Program-made: the position numbers and the translations under genes
Shown: positions 44,280 to 53,822 of the stretch, piece after piece
Layout: each line of letters begins with the position of its first letter
How positions within the stretch are numbered: the stretch's first letter is position 1
Assembly: GCF_035982055.1 (NCBI RefSeq)
Contig: NZ_CP108427.1
Span: forward strand, 1,488,001 to 1,552,000
Direction of reading: 5' to 3'
DNA: 64,000 bases
Origin: Streptomyces sp. NBC_01288
Lineage (GTDB): Bacteria; Actinomycetota; Actinomycetes; Streptomycetales; Streptomycetaceae
Notes under the pieces: generated by a model
Seen by the model: the letters and a program-made list of their open reading frames with translations, nothing else
Told to the model about the DNA's origin: nothing
Database searches by the model: none

Positions 44280-44372
44280 GCACATGTTGGGGCACCATTT
44301 GGGCACTGTCAAGCAAGCATTTCGGAAGTAACCCGCAAGAAAAATGACCACCGGTATGGAAAGTTGGTAGGA

Positions 44373-45203
44373 ATGGTCAGCGGTGAGAGCCGTTGGGAGA
44401 AGCGGGAACGCATCCGCACCCACCTCCTCGACCTGGTCGAGGAGACCGGGCCCGGCCGCCCCCTCCCGGGCGAACGGCAGCTGTGCGAGGAACTCGGGGT
44501 CTCCCGCCCCACCCTGCGCGCGGTGGTCGACGACTTCGTCCGTGACGGTCTGCTGGTGCGGGAGCACGGGCGGGGCGTCTTCGTCGCCCGCGCCAAGGTC
44601 GCCCAGCACCTCGGCGGGTCCGTCCCCGGGCAGGCGCAGGGCCTGGGCGTCGGCGGTGTGGACGGCACCTGGGCCAGCCGCACCCTGGACTTCAAGACCG
44701 TCGCCGCGGGACCCCGGATCGGCCGCCGGCTGGGCATCGCGCCCAGCGAGCAGATCCTGCGGATCCTCCGGCTGCGGACGGTGGACGGCGACCCGATGTG
44801 CGTGGAGACCCTGCACGTACCGCACGCGCTGGTCCCCGGACTGACCGCCCGCGACCTGGAGACCGACTCCTTCTACCGGCTGCTCGGGCAGCGATACGAG
44901 ATCCTGCTGACCGACGCCGCGCAGAGCATCGAACCGACCGTGGTCGACGAGTGGGAGGCCGAACTCCTCGGCGTCTCCGTGCACACGCCCGCCCTGCTCT
45001 TCGAACGGGCGGCGCGCGACGCGGCAGGCCGGGTAGTCGAGTTCACCCGCTCCGTCTACCGAGGCGACCGCTACCGCATCTTCACCAGGCTGTCGCTGGC
45101 GGCCCGGCCCGACGGCGGACGCGTCGTCGACGGCTCCTGGTCGGCGGCCACCACCGTCCCCGGCGCCGACACCCTGGTCTTCGACCCCTACTGGAGCAAC
45201 TAG
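44373..45203 (+). CDS. GntR-family (HutC-type) regulator of the second sugar operon
   Basis: The protein has 276 residues from ATG 44373. The winged helix-turn-helix shows LPGERQLCEELGVSRPTLRA and VREHGRGVFVARAKV; the UTRA domain shows ILRILRLRTVDGDPMCVETL and FTRSVYRGDRYRIFTRL. It is a close paralogue of the regulator at 18577, sharing SRPTLRA(A/V)VD and YRGDRYRI. It probably represses the divergent importer operon, with a sugar phosphate as inducer. The GH18 gene lies downstream on the same strand. Confidence 0.9.
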   Translation: MVSGESRWEKRERIRTHLLDLVEETGPGRPLPGERQLCEELGVSRPTLRAVVDDFVRDGLLVREHGRGVFVARAKVAQHLGGSVPGQAQGLGVGGVDGTWASRTLDFKTVAAGPRIGRRLGIAPSEQILRILRLRTVDGDPMCVETLHVPHALVPGLTARDLETDSFYRLLGQRYEILLTDAAQSIEPTVVDEWEAELLGVSVHTPALLFERAARDAAGRVVEFTRSVYRGDRYRIFTRLSLAARPDGGRVVDGSWSAATTVPGADTLVFDPYWSN

Positions 45204-45310
45204 CCACCCTCACCCACCAGTTCACCGCGCCGGCCCGTCGGCCGACGCGGCGGTCCCGCACGCCCTCCGCACCCGCAAGACCCGCTCCTCCCCACCAGAA
45301 AGGACCGCTC

Positions 45311-46384
45311 ATGTTCCGTCACGCACTCACCGTGACCGGCGTCGTGGCCTCCACGGTCACCACACTGCTCGCCTGTACGGCCTCGGTCCCGGCCGGCGCG
45401 ACCCCCTCCGCCACCTCGGGCGTCCAGCTCCAGACCTGGCTCTACCCCGGGTCGACCGGCGACTCCACCTGCACCGCCAAGAGCGAGTACGCCGACAACA
45501 GGGTGAAGAACGGCGCCCTCAACCCCGAGTACTGGTCGGTCCAGAGCAACGGCTCGGTGAAACTGGAGACCACCGCCGACGGCAGCTGCAACACCTACAG
45601 CGCGGCCAACGTCGCCGACCTCAAGGCACACTCGACGTACCAGTACCCGACCCTCTCAGGTATGACCACCGCCGACGTCCACGCCCTGGTCAGCACCAGC
45701 AGCACCCGTACGGCGGCCGTCACCAAGGTCACCTCCCTCGTCAGCGACGCCGGGCTCAGCGGCGTCGACGTCGACCTTGAGGACTACTGGTCCTGGAGCA
45801 CCGCCGACTTCACCAACTACAAGACGTTCCTCAAGCAGTTGGCCACCGCCCTGCACGCCAAGGGCAAGCGCCTCCAGGTCGACGCACCGGCCATGACCGA
45901 GGACGCCTCGTTCTACGACTACGCCGCCGTGGCCGCCACCGGCGCAGACGACGTGGTGATCATGGCGTACGACGAGGAGTTCGACACCGCGTCCGGCGCC
46001 CGCTGCCTGCCCATCAGCCCCTACGACTGGCTGAAGAAGGTCACCCAGTACGCGCAGAGCAAGATCCCCGACCCCAACCGCCTGATCATCGGCGTGCCCT
46101 CCTACGGCTACAGCGCGCCCGACCCGTGCGACCTCAACTCCGTTACGGGCAACATCCAGTTCAGCGACATGAAGAAGAGCCCCGGCTTCTCCTCCAACCC
46201 GGCGACCATAGAGAGCCGCCGCGACGCCTCCTCCGGCGAGATCCGCTGGGTCTCCGGCGGCGTCCTCTACGACTACGTCGACAGCGTCGCCATGGACCGC
46301 AAGCTGGCCGTCCTCAAGGGCCTCGGCGTCACCAAGGTCTCGGTGTGGTCGCTGGGCGGCGGGAACCCCTGGTTCTCCAACTGA
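45311..46384 (+). CDS. Secreted GH18 (chitinase-like) enzyme
   Basis: The protein has 357 residues from ATG 45311 (AGAAAGGACC upstream). The signal TTLLACTASVPAGATP has a Cys but no strict lipobox, so Sec release or lipidation is uncertain. The barrel contains the GH18 catalytic motif in GLSGVDVDLEDYW with Glu near 157, then VVIMAYDEEF and KVSVWSLGGGNPWF. There is no chitin-binding domain. It probably releases short oligomers for the adjacent importer. It follows the GntR gene by 107 bases with no clear terminator between them. Confidence 0.87.
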   Translation: MFRHALTVTGVVASTVTTLLACTASVPAGATPSATSGVQLQTWLYPGSTGDSTCTAKSEYADNRVKNGALNPEYWSVQSNGSVKLETTADGSCNTYSAANVADLKAHSTYQYPTLSGMTTADVHALVSTSSTRTAAVTKVTSLVSDAGLSGVDVDLEDYWSWSTADFTNYKTFLKQLATALHAKGKRLQVDAPAMTEDASFYDYAAVAATGADDVVIMAYDEEFDTASGARCLPISPYDWLKKVTQYAQSKIPDPNRLIIGVPSYGYSAPDPCDLNSVTGNIQFSDMKKSPGFSSNPATIESRRDASSGEIRWVSGGVLYDYVDSVAMDRKLAVLKGLGVTKVSVWSLGGGNPWFSN

Positions 46385-46415
46385 CCCGTCTGATCCAACT
46401 GACCTGTCTGATCCG
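46380..46415. repeat. 18-bp duplication of the GH18 stop region
   Basis: ACTGACCCGTCTGATCCA is followed by ACTGACCTGTCTGATCCG, with two mismatches. Both copies carry TGA in the same frame, giving a second in-frame stop. Confidence 0.85.
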
Positions 46416-46425
46416 CCTACGGCAC

Positions 46426-46467
46426 TGATGCGGCGGGCACCCTCGGGTTCGGGTGCCCGCCGCATCA
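46426..46467. terminator. Bidirectional hairpin terminator between GH18 and amidohydrolase genes
   Basis: TGATGCGGCGGGCACCC (46426-46442) pairs perfectly over 17 bases with GGGTGCCCGCCGCATCA (46451-46467) around an 8-base loop. It lies between two convergent genes. Confidence 0.92.
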
Positions 46468-46491
46468 ACTCCGCCTACCTTTCAACACCAC

Positions 46492-47883
46492 TTACTTCGC
46501 AGGCGTGTTGAGCACATGGTCGCGAGAGGCGGCGACCTCGGCCCGCAACTCGGGAAGGTTCACGTCGAGCACCCGCCCGTCCCACTTACGGGGCTGCCCG
46601 TTGACGAACACAGCGGTGATGTTGCGGGCGTCGGAGCCCAACACCAGTGTCCCGATCGGGTCGTTGAGCGGCATGTTGTTGAGGTCCTCGGCCTGGACGA
46701 CCAACAGGTCCACCTTCTTGCCGACGGTGAGGGAGCCGGTGACATCGCCGAGCCCGTTGGTCCGGGCTCCCTGGAGGGTGGCGAAGTCGAGGACGTCGTA
46801 CGTGGTGATGCGCGACAGCTCGCCGCCGGTGCCGTAGGCCGCGTTGACCGCACGCATCCGCTGGATCGCGAGGAGGGCCCGCATCTGTGTGAACAGGTCG
46901 CTGGCGAGGGCGACTTCGACGTCGATGCTCAGTCCGGGGCGGATGCCGACGGCGAGTGCCTCGTCCACCGCGGGGATCGCCGTCTCCAGGCCGATCTGCG
47001 CGTCCGAGGTGGGCGCGAGGGCCACCGTCGTACCGGACTCCCCCATCGCCTTCCATGCCTCGACGGTCAGCCCCGTGGAGTGGATCAGGGTGACGTCGGG
47101 ACCGAGGATGCCGTGGTTCGCCCAGGACAGCACCGCCTCCGATCCGGAGGCACCGAAGACCGCGTCGACGCTGACACCGATGCCCAAGTCGGCTGCGGTA
47201 CAGGCGAGTTCGGGGCCGTAGGCGAGGGCGGGTCCGGTGATCTCGTCAGTGGCGAGGGTCGCCAGGCGCAGCGTGAGGAGCTGGTCGTCGCTGCTGAAGT
47301 ACCGGTCCTTGAGGCGGTTCAGGTCGGCAGGCCACTGGTGGTCCCAGTCGCCGAAGTGCGCGCCCATGGAGGCGTGGACGCCGCGGATGCCGGTGTCGCG
47401 GAGTGCCTCGATCGCCGCGTCGGAGTGCTCGCGGGTACGGGAGTTGTGCGAGAAGTCGAGCATCGTGGTGATGCCGCTGTCGAGCGCGGTGAGCGCCGCG
47501 AGTCTGGTGCCGATGTACATGTCCTCGGGCCGGTAGACGGTGGCGTAACCCGCGAGGGTGGCCATCACATAGCCGCCGAGGTCGTCGACGTCGGGCATGA
47601 TCCGGCGCAACTGGGCTTCCCAGGCGTGCCGGTGGGTGTCGACGAGACCGGGCGCGAGGATGGTGCCGGAGGCGTCGACGACGACCGCGCCCTCCGCGGA
47701 CAGCCCCGGCCCGATCGCGGCGACCGAGTCGCCCTCGATGAGCAAGTCGCCCTGCACAGTGCCCAGTTCCGGGTCCATCGTGACGATGGTCGCGCCGGTG
47801 AACAGGATGCGCCGGTTCGGGTCGGCGGACTGGCGGCACAGTTGGTCGAGAAGGCCGGCGCTGGTGGTGTCGTTGGCGTTCAT
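46492..47883 (-). CDS. Amidohydrolase (cytosine/chlorohydrolase-like)
   Basis: The protein has 463 residues from ATG 47883. It begins with the composite domain (ILFTGATIVTMDPELGTVQG), followed by the metal motif LAPGLVDTHRHAW with HxH. LIHSTGLTVEAW, LAPTSDAQIG and SIDVEVALASDLF carry the later metal and acid positions, although some expected His and Asp are replaced (for example DVEVA where SDxxA is common). It resembles atrazine chlorohydrolase/SsnA-type enzymes acting on amino-heterocycles. The composite domain is closely similar to the barrel-less protein at 35562, and both share a promoter module. Confidence 0.88.
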   Translation of the reverse strand: MNANDTTSAGLLDQLCRQSADPNRRILFTGATIVTMDPELGTVQGDLLIEGDSVAAIGPGLSAEGAVVVDASGTILAPGLVDTHRHAWEAQLRRIMPDVDDLGGYVMATLAGYATVYRPEDMYIGTRLAALTALDSGITTMLDFSHNSRTREHSDAAIEALRDTGIRGVHASMGAHFGDWDHQWPADLNRLKDRYFSSDDQLLTLRLATLATDEITGPALAYGPELACTAADLGIGVSVDAVFGASGSEAVLSWANHGILGPDVTLIHSTGLTVEAWKAMGESGTTVALAPTSDAQIGLETAIPAVDEALAVGIRPGLSIDVEVALASDLFTQMRALLAIQRMRAVNAAYGTGGELSRITTYDVLDFATLQGARTNGLGDVTGSLTVGKKVDLLVVQAEDLNNMPLNDPIGTLVLGSDARNITAVFVNGQPRKWDGRVLDVNLPELRAEVAASRDHVLNTPAK

Positions 47884-47910
47884 GAGAGCCCCTTTTCGGA
47901 TGACTTCGGT

Positions 47911-47940
47911 GACGTCGGGCGACGTCGGGCGACGTCGGGT
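47911..47940. repeat. 10-bp tandem repeat x3 (GACGTCGGGC) before the amidohydrolase
   Basis: Two perfect copies and one with a final T lie 28 bases upstream of the start codon, between the promoter module and the gene. Confidence 0.9.
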
Positions 47941-47996
47941 GGCGTGCGGCATGCGGCGAGTGGCGAGTGGCCCAAGATTCGATCCGCGCTCGTGCG

Positions 47997-48033
47997 GCAA
48001 CCAGGAGGCCGTTTCCCTAGGTGCGCCGCACCC
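47997..48033 (-). promoter_or_regulatory. Recurrent dyad promoter module upstream of the amidohydrolase
   Basis: On the minus strand it reads GGGTGCGGCGCACCTAGG and then GAAACGGCCTCCTGGTTGC, ending 113 bases before the start. GGTGCGGCGCACC is a near-perfect dyad. Confidence 0.65.
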
Positions 48034-48050
48034 AGGACGGCGTCCGGCAA

Positions 48051-49598
48051 CTACGGCCGCCCCAGCCGGATCTCCTCCACGTCGAGCACTTCCTGGACCG
48101 CCCGCAGGACGATGTCGTCGATACGGCCGCTGTCGCGCAGGTCGGTGAGGGTGTCGCGTTTGACCTGGAGCAGGGCGAGTTGGAGGCGCCGTACGCTCTC
48201 GCGGCGGTGCGCGGAGCCGGGTGCGGAGGCCGTGCGGTCCTCGATGTCCTGGACCATGCGCAGGGTGTCCTCCTCGGCGACCCCGAACCGCTCGGCCAGC
48301 GCCGGCATGGCGTCCAGCGCGGCGCTGCTCAACCGGCAGCGGGCCAGGGTGAGTTCGGCGCTCTTGTCCTCGTCGGCCGGGAAACGGGCCCGGCGGACCA
48401 TGGCCGGCAGGGTGGGCCCGAGGAAGGTCAGGGTGACGACGATGACGACCGCGGTGATGAACACGACGGCGTCCCGCTGCCCGACGATCCGGCCCTCGGC
48501 AGTGGTCGCGGGCACGGTCAGCGCTGCGGCCAGCGAGATGGCGCCGCGCATCCCGGCCCAGGCCAGCGGCAACCGCTGCGGGGCGGTGATCCGACGGTCC
48601 CGCTGCTGGGGACGCCGGTCCAGGAGCCGCACGAGATAGGGCACCGAGTAGAACCAGAGCAGCCGCGTCCCGAGCACCGCGATACTCACCGCGAGGGCGG
48701 CGACCGTCGCCTGCACCAGGGACACGGACGTCAACGCCCGGACGGCGGCGGGCAGTTGGCTGCCGACGAGGACGAACAGGGCGCCGTTGAGCAGATAACT
48801 CGCCACCTCCCAGAAGGCGACGGCCTGGATACGGGCCTCGGACCCGATGACGCGTGGCCCGAACCAGGCGGACACCAGCCCGCAGACGACGACCGCCAAC
48901 ACACCGGACACATGCAGGAGTTCGGCCGGCAGATAGGCGAGGAACGGCGTCGCGACGCTCAGCACGCTGTGCAGCAGCGGTTCGGGCAGCCGGCGCCGGA
49001 CCGGGATGAGGAGCAGGGCGACCGCCGCGCCGATCAGGATGCCGCCGCCGTACGACGCGACGAAGGCGAGTGCCGTGCCGGACCAGGAGAAAGGGTGCTC
49101 GTCGGTGACGACGTCGATGGTCACCGCGAGCAGGACCAGCGCGGTCCCGTCGTTGAGGAGGCTCTCGGTGCGCAGCACGGTCAGGATGCGGCGCGGCATG
49201 GCCTTGGCGACCGCGGCGACGGCCGCCGCGTCCGTCGGGGCGAGCACGGCGCCGAGGACGAACGCGATCGGCCAGCCGTAGCCCAGCGCGTGGGCCACGA
49301 CGGCGACCGCGACGGCGGTGGCGAGGACCAGCCCGGTGGACTGGAGCGCGATGCTACGGAAATTGTTGCGGATCTCCCGCACCGAGGAGGTCAGCGCCTC
49401 CCAGTACAGCAGCGCGGGCAGGAAGAGGAACAGGACGACGTCCGGAGACAGCGCGAACGACGAGAAGGACGGAGTCAGTCCCACGAGACATCCCGCCGCG
49501 AGCAGCAGCAGGGGTTCGCTCAGGCCCGTTCGCCGCGACAGCCAGCCCATGAGCAGGACGGCGGCCGCGACGACGACGATCAGTTCGAGGCTGTCCAT
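48051..49598 (-). CDS. Na+/H+ antiporter, CPA1 family
   Basis: The protein has 515 residues with about 12 helices in residues 1-400 and a cytoplasmic helical tail of about 110 residues. Characteristic CPA1 segments are LFLFLPALLYWEALTSS, VLAPTDAAAVAAV with the ion-binding Asp, and RTESLLNDGTALVLL with the conserved ESLLND. It exchanges protons for sodium or potassium at the cytoplasmic membrane. It lies just downstream of a small Atu4866 gene with 12 bases between them. Confidence 0.92.
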   Translation of the reverse strand: MDSLELIVVVAAAVLLMGWLSRRTGLSEPLLLLAAGCLVGLTPSFSSFALSPDVVLFLFLPALLYWEALTSSVREIRNNFRSIALQSTGLVLATAVAVAVVAHALGYGWPIAFVLGAVLAPTDAAAVAAVAKAMPRRILTVLRTESLLNDGTALVLLAVTIDVVTDEHPFSWSGTALAFVASYGGGILIGAAVALLLIPVRRRLPEPLLHSVLSVATPFLAYLPAELLHVSGVLAVVVCGLVSAWFGPRVIGSEARIQAVAFWEVASYLLNGALFVLVGSQLPAAVRALTSVSLVQATVAALAVSIAVLGTRLLWFYSVPYLVRLLDRRPQQRDRRITAPQRLPLAWAGMRGAISLAAALTVPATTAEGRIVGQRDAVVFITAVVIVVTLTFLGPTLPAMVRRARFPADEDKSAELTLARCRLSSAALDAMPALAERFGVAEEDTLRMVQDIEDRTASAPGSAHRRESVRRLQLALLQVKRDTLTDLRDSGRIDDIVLRAVQEVLDVEEIRLGRP

Positions 49599-49610
49599 GG
49601 CCGTACCGGG

Positions 49611-49859
49611 TTACGCGCGGTACAGGACGAGGTGCTCGTGGAAGAGCACGCCGTCGCGGACGTCACCGGTGGCGGTGAAGCCGGTGTCGTCGACGTAGTC
49701 GATGTGGTCGCCGGTGACGGTGTAGCTGCCGGTGTAGGCACTTGGACGGTTCCCGCGGGCCTCGTCGTACCGGCCGTTCGGGAGGAGTTCCTGCCGGATG
49801 TGTCCGTCGGCGGTGACCCACATGCCGACGAAGGGGTGCGGTGCCGCGTTCGTGTTCAT
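49611..49859 (-). CDS. Atu4866-domain small protein
   Basis: The protein has 82 residues from ATG 49859, with GGTGGAG upstream. It is one Atu4866 domain, seen as FVGMWVTADGHIRQELLPNG, RYDEARGNRPSAYTGSY and DYVDDTGFTATGD, a small beta-barrel fold of unknown activity. The same domain forms the C-terminus of the fusion at 35562. The antiporter gene follows by 12 bases. A copy of the recurrent promoter module lies 28 bases upstream. Confidence 0.85.
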   Translation of the reverse strand: MNTNAAPHPFVGMWVTADGHIRQELLPNGRYDEARGNRPSAYTGSYTVTGDHIDYVDDTGFTATGDVRDGVLFHEHLVLYRA

Positions 49860-49887
49860 GGCTCCACCGTCGCGTTCCCGCGCGGCG

Positions 49888-49924
49888 GTAACCAGACCAC
49901 ACCTCTCCTGGGTGTCCGGCACCC
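49888..49924 (-). promoter_or_regulatory. Recurrent dyad promoter module upstream of the Atu4866 gene
   Basis: On the minus strand it reads GGGTGCCGGACACCCAGG and then AGAGGTGTGGTCTGGTTAC. The gene starts 28 bases further on, closer than in the other copies. Confidence 0.6.
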
Positions 49925-49945
49925 ACCTTCAGATCTTTCAGGTCT

Positions 49946-51586
49946 TCAGGAGGCTTTCTCCGAGGTGGGCAGGACCGGTCCAACGGCGGCGTCGAAGGCG
50001 TGGGTCACCTCGGGGGCGGTGCCGGGCAGGAGCAGGGCGCGGGCGCGGTCCTCGAAACTCCGGTCGGTGGCGGTGAGCCGGTCGTGGTGCTGGGCGAGGT
50101 GCTCGGCCCAGGAGCCGACGAGGTAGTTCTCGATGAACCGGCCGGGTTCGTTGCCGTCCTGGAAGAGGCCCCACGTGATGGCGCCGGTACGGCGGCGGGA
50201 CTGGGCGACACGTTCCATGGCGTCGATGAACGCCGCACTGTCGTCCGGTGCGACGCGGTACACCACGGAGACCAGCACCGGGCCGTCGGAGGGACCGGGC
50301 ACGAAGACCAGCGGCGGGGTCGGCCAGTGGTCGGAGAGGGTGGGATCGATGCCCTCCATGCCGTAGAGCCGCCAGCGGTAGAGGCTGAGCGCGCTCAGCA
50401 CCATGACGGCGGTGCCGATGAGGAGGGCGGTGGTCAGGCCCAGCCCTTGCACCAGGGCGCCCCACACGGGGGCGGCTACGGCCTGGCCGCCCTGGAAGAC
50501 CAGCAGGTAGACGGCGAGGCCGCGGGCGCGGACCCAGCCGGGGAGCCGGGTCTGGATCGCCGCGTTGAGGGTGGACAGGACGCCGATCCAGGCCACCCCG
50601 GCGGGCAGCAGCACGAGGACCGCGAGCCAGGTGACGTGCACGGTCGCGAGGACCAGCAGGACGAGGGCGAACACGACGGCGCCCGCGCCCAAGATGCCGT
50701 TGATACCGAGGTGTTGGCGCAGCCACGGCAGCGCGAACGCGCCCGCCACCGCACCGACACCGACCGCGCCGAGCAGCAGGCCGTAGCCGCCCGATCCCAG
50801 TCCGAGGGAGTCGGCGGCGATGAGCGGCAGCAGGGACCAGAGCGCTGCCGCGCCGGGGATGAACAGGGCCGTGCGCAGCAGGACGCGGCGGATTCCTGGA
50901 GCGTTCCAAACGTAGCGGCGGCCCGCGTACACCGCGGTCAGGAGCCGTTCCTTCTGGGCCGCGGGGACAGTGGTCTTCGGGCGGTGCCACAGCACCAGTA
51001 CGGCGGCGATCCCGAGGAACGACACCGCGTTGAAGCCGAACACCCAGCCCGCGCCGGCCGCCGCGACCACGACACCGCCGAGCGCCGGTCCGACCGCACG
51101 CGCGAGGTTCATGTTCACCGCGCCCAGCGCGGACGCCTGCCCCAACTGCTCCCGCTCCACCAGCTCCGGCTGGATGGCCTGCCACGACGGCCCCATCAGG
51201 GCGGTACCGCAGCCGAGGAGGAAAGTGAGGGCCAGCAGGGGTACGGCGGACAGCGCGTCCGCGAAGGCCAGTACGGTCAGCACCGCCGACACGGCGAACA
51301 TCGCGACCTGCGCCACCAGCAGCAGCCCGCGCCGGTCGAACCGGTCCGCGAGCACACCCGAGGGAAACGCCAGCAGCACGATCGGCAGACTCGACGCCGT
51401 CTGGACCAGCGTCACCATGGTCGCCCCGTGCCCGAGCAGCAGCCACTGCGCGCCGACGGTCTGCATCCAGGTGCCGATGTTCGACACGAACTGGGCGATC
51501 CACAGCGCCCGGAACACCGGCCGCCCCAACGGCGCCCAGGCCGAGGAGGACCCGGCGCTGTTCCCCGTTGTCGTACTCGCGCTCAT
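49946..51586 (-). CDS. MFS exporter with C-terminal ABM-like domain
   Basis: The protein has 546 residues from ATG 51586. Twelve helices cover about 20-410, with LPIVLLAFPSGVLADRFDRR as the loop 2-3 motif; overall it fits the EntS-like MFS_3 group. The soluble C-terminus (about 440-530, VLVSVVYRVAPDDSAAFIDA and ENYLVGSWAEHLAQHHD) resembles a dimeric alpha/beta-barrel monooxygenase (ABM-like) domain. This fusion occurs in actinobacterial exporters. The substrate is unknown; siderophore or drug efflux is possible. It is 120 bases downstream of the YtcJ-like gene on the same strand. Confidence 0.88.
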   Translation of the reverse strand: MSASTTTGNSAGSSSAWAPLGRPVFRALWIAQFVSNIGTWMQTVGAQWLLLGHGATMVTLVQTASSLPIVLLAFPSGVLADRFDRRGLLLVAQVAMFAVSAVLTVLAFADALSAVPLLALTFLLGCGTALMGPSWQAIQPELVEREQLGQASALGAVNMNLARAVGPALGGVVVAAAGAGWVFGFNAVSFLGIAAVLVLWHRPKTTVPAAQKERLLTAVYAGRRYVWNAPGIRRVLLRTALFIPGAAALWSLLPLIAADSLGLGSGGYGLLLGAVGVGAVAGAFALPWLRQHLGINGILGAGAVVFALVLLVLATVHVTWLAVLVLLPAGVAWIGVLSTLNAAIQTRLPGWVRARGLAVYLLVFQGGQAVAAPVWGALVQGLGLTTALLIGTAVMVLSALSLYRWRLYGMEGIDPTLSDHWPTPPLVFVPGPSDGPVLVSVVYRVAPDDSAAFIDAMERVAQSRRRTGAITWGLFQDGNEPGRFIENYLVGSWAEHLAQHHDRLTATDRSFEDRARALLLPGTAPEVTHAFDAAVGPVLPTSEKAS

Positions 51587-51706
51587 GCTGCCGCTCCCGG
51601 AGCGAGGTGTGCGGTCGGTCGAGAAGAAGGTACGGCAGCTCAGTGCCGGTCGGGCCACCAAGCCACCGTAAAACCGGACCCGCCGTGGGACCGGTCCAGA
51701 GGCCGG

Positions 51707-53647
51707 TCAGAAGCAGCCGTCGAGGGGGTCGAGCGCGCCGCCGACCTGGTGCGGCACCTGCGGTACCCGCTCGAAGTCACCGCGCCCCTCGCGCCAGGCG
51801 CGCTGCTCCTCGGAGTCTGCGGCGGCGTCGACGAAGGCGCGGGCCTGCCGTGCGCCCGATGCCTCCGACGCCCCGGTCCCCCCTGTCGCCGCTGTCCTCG
51901 CCTGGAATCCGCCGAAGCGGGCGACCGGGCTCCACGCGGGGCTGATCTCCGGGAGCGGGGCGGCGATGTTCTCGTAGTCGCCGACCGCGTGCACGACCTT
52001 GCCACCGGCCACCGTGAGCAGGGCCTCGATACGGTCGATGTCCTCGTCGGCGACGGAGAAGTAGTCCGCGGAGAGCACGGCCAGGTCGCCGTACTTGCCC
52101 TCGGTGATGGTGCCCTTCACATCGGCCTCGCCGGTGAGCTGGGCGCCCGCGCTGGTGTACATCTCCAGGGCGGTGGAACGGTCCACGCGGTTCTCGGCCG
52201 GGTAGAGGAGGGTGTCGCCGATGGTGCGGCCGGTGACCAGCCAGGACAGGGACAACCACGGGTTGTAACTGGAGACGCGGGTGGCGTCGGTGCCGGCGGC
52301 GACCAGCAGACCGGTGTCGCGCATGGCGCGGATCGGGGGCGCGGTCGCGGCGCGCTCGGCGCCGTAGCGGTCGATGAAGGCCTTGCCCTGGAACATCATG
52401 CGGTTCTGCACGGAGACGGCGCCGCCGAGGGCCTTGATCCGCTCCAGACTGCTCCGGCTGACGGTCTCGGCGTGGTCGAACAACCACCGTGTCCCGTCCG
52501 GGAATCCGCCGTCCGCGGCGATCTTCTCGAAGACGTCGAGGTCCTGGCGGATGGTCTCGTCGTAGGTGGCGTGGAGGCGGAATCCCCAGCCGTTGTCGAG
52601 CAGCAGCCGGGCCGCCGCGTCGAGGTCCTCCCGTGCGCGGGCGGTGAGTTGGGGGCGGGGCTCGGCGAAGTTCTCGAAGTCGGCCGGGGACCAGGCGAGG
52701 TTCTCGCCGGCGCCGTTGCAGCGCAGCCACTCGTCGCCGTCGCCGGGACTGACCATGCCCATCCAGCGGCGCAGGTCGTCGAGTTCCTGTCCGGCGGTCT
52801 GCGGGAAGAGGTGATAGGCGATCCGGACCGTCAACTCCCCGCGCTCCGCAAGCTCGGTGACGGCCGCGTAGTTGTCGGGGAAGTTCTGGAAACCGCCGGC
52901 GGCGTCGATGGCGCTGGTGATGCCGAAGCGGTTCAGCTCGCGCAAGTAGTGCCGGGTGGATCCGAGTTGGTCCTCAGGGGCGAGGATCGGCCCCTTCGCG
53001 AGGGTGGAGTAGAGCAGTCCGGCGGCGGGCGCGGCCAGCAGCACACCGGTCGGGTTGCCCGCGAAGTCGCGGACGATCTCGCCACCGGGCGGATTGGGCG
53101 AGTCCCGCGTGAAGCCGACGGCCTCCAGCGCGGCCCGGTTGAGGATCGCCGACTGGTACAAGTGCAGCACGAACACAGGGGTGTCGGGCGCGGCGGCGTT
53201 CAACTCGGACACGGTCGGCAGCCGCTTCTCCGCGAACTGCTCCCCGGTCCAGCCGCCAACCACCCTCACCCACTGCCCAGTTGGCGTCCGCTCGGCCTGC
53301 TCCCGCAGCATCCGCAGGGCGGTGCGCAACGACCGCACGCCGTCCCACCGCAGTTCGAGCAGATAGTTCAACCCGCCCCGGATGACGTGCAGATGGGAGT
53401 CGTTGAGCCCGGGAATCACCCGCCGGCCGAGCGCGTCGACGACACGGGTGGCGGGGCCGATGTACGGGGCGACGGTCGCGTCGTCCCCTACGGCGGTGAA
53501 GACACCGTCGGTGATGGCCACGGCGGACGCGGCCGGGCGGGCGGGGTCACCGGTGTGGATACGACCATTGCGGACGACGAGCTGGGCGGGGTGCTGAACC
53601 CCGTCCTGCGGGCGTATGCCACCCACAGGCATGGTGCTGCTGGACAT
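51707..53647 (-). CDS. YtcJ-like amidohydrolase (Amidohydro_3)
   Basis: The protein has 646 residues from ATG 53647 with AAGGAG upstream; the longer frame lacks this. VVRNGRIHTGDPARPAASAV opens the composite domain, and RRVIPGLNDSHLHVIRGGLN holds the HxH metal motif. FRLHATYDET and FDHAETVSRSS, then AAGTDATRVSSYNPW, complete the site. The family includes exo-acting enzymes on N-acyl or amide substrates, but the substrate here is unknown. The tail of about 60 residues (SGARQARAFVDAAAD) is extra. It is divergent from a LysR gene, its likely regulator. Confidence 0.88.
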   Translation of the reverse strand: MSSSTMPVGGIRPQDGVQHPAQLVVRNGRIHTGDPARPAASAVAITDGVFTAVGDDATVAPYIGPATRVVDALGRRVIPGLNDSHLHVIRGGLNYLLELRWDGVRSLRTALRMLREQAERTPTGQWVRVVGGWTGEQFAEKRLPTVSELNAAAPDTPVFVLHLYQSAILNRAALEAVGFTRDSPNPPGGEIVRDFAGNPTGVLLAAPAAGLLYSTLAKGPILAPEDQLGSTRHYLRELNRFGITSAIDAAGGFQNFPDNYAAVTELAERGELTVRIAYHLFPQTAGQELDDLRRWMGMVSPGDGDEWLRCNGAGENLAWSPADFENFAEPRPQLTARAREDLDAAARLLLDNGWGFRLHATYDETIRQDLDVFEKIAADGGFPDGTRWLFDHAETVSRSSLERIKALGGAVSVQNRMMFQGKAFIDRYGAERAATAPPIRAMRDTGLLVAAGTDATRVSSYNPWLSLSWLVTGRTIGDTLLYPAENRVDRSTALEMYTSAGAQLTGEADVKGTITEGKYGDLAVLSADYFSVADEDIDRIEALLTVAGGKVVHAVGDYENIAAPLPEISPAWSPVARFGGFQARTAATGGTGASEASGARQARAFVDAAADSEEQRAWREGRGDFERVPQVPHQVGGALDPLDGCF

Positions 53648-53822
53648 GGAGGCTCCTTGGAGCGGGAGAGGCGGGGTCGGGCGGGGCGGGGATCGGTCGT
53701 CCGGCGACACGTCCGACGCTAGGTCTGCGACAATGGATCGGTCCAACACATGGTTCCGCTCGAATCAATCGCCATCACAGATCGCGACGGAAGACAGATC
53801 GCGACAGAAGAGGGAGGCGGCA

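Noticed and set aside
44798..45310. Extended 528-residue start for the GH18 protein
   Set aside because: The extra part is an Arg-rich shadow of the GntR gene; ATG 45311 has a ribosome site and begins a signal peptide.
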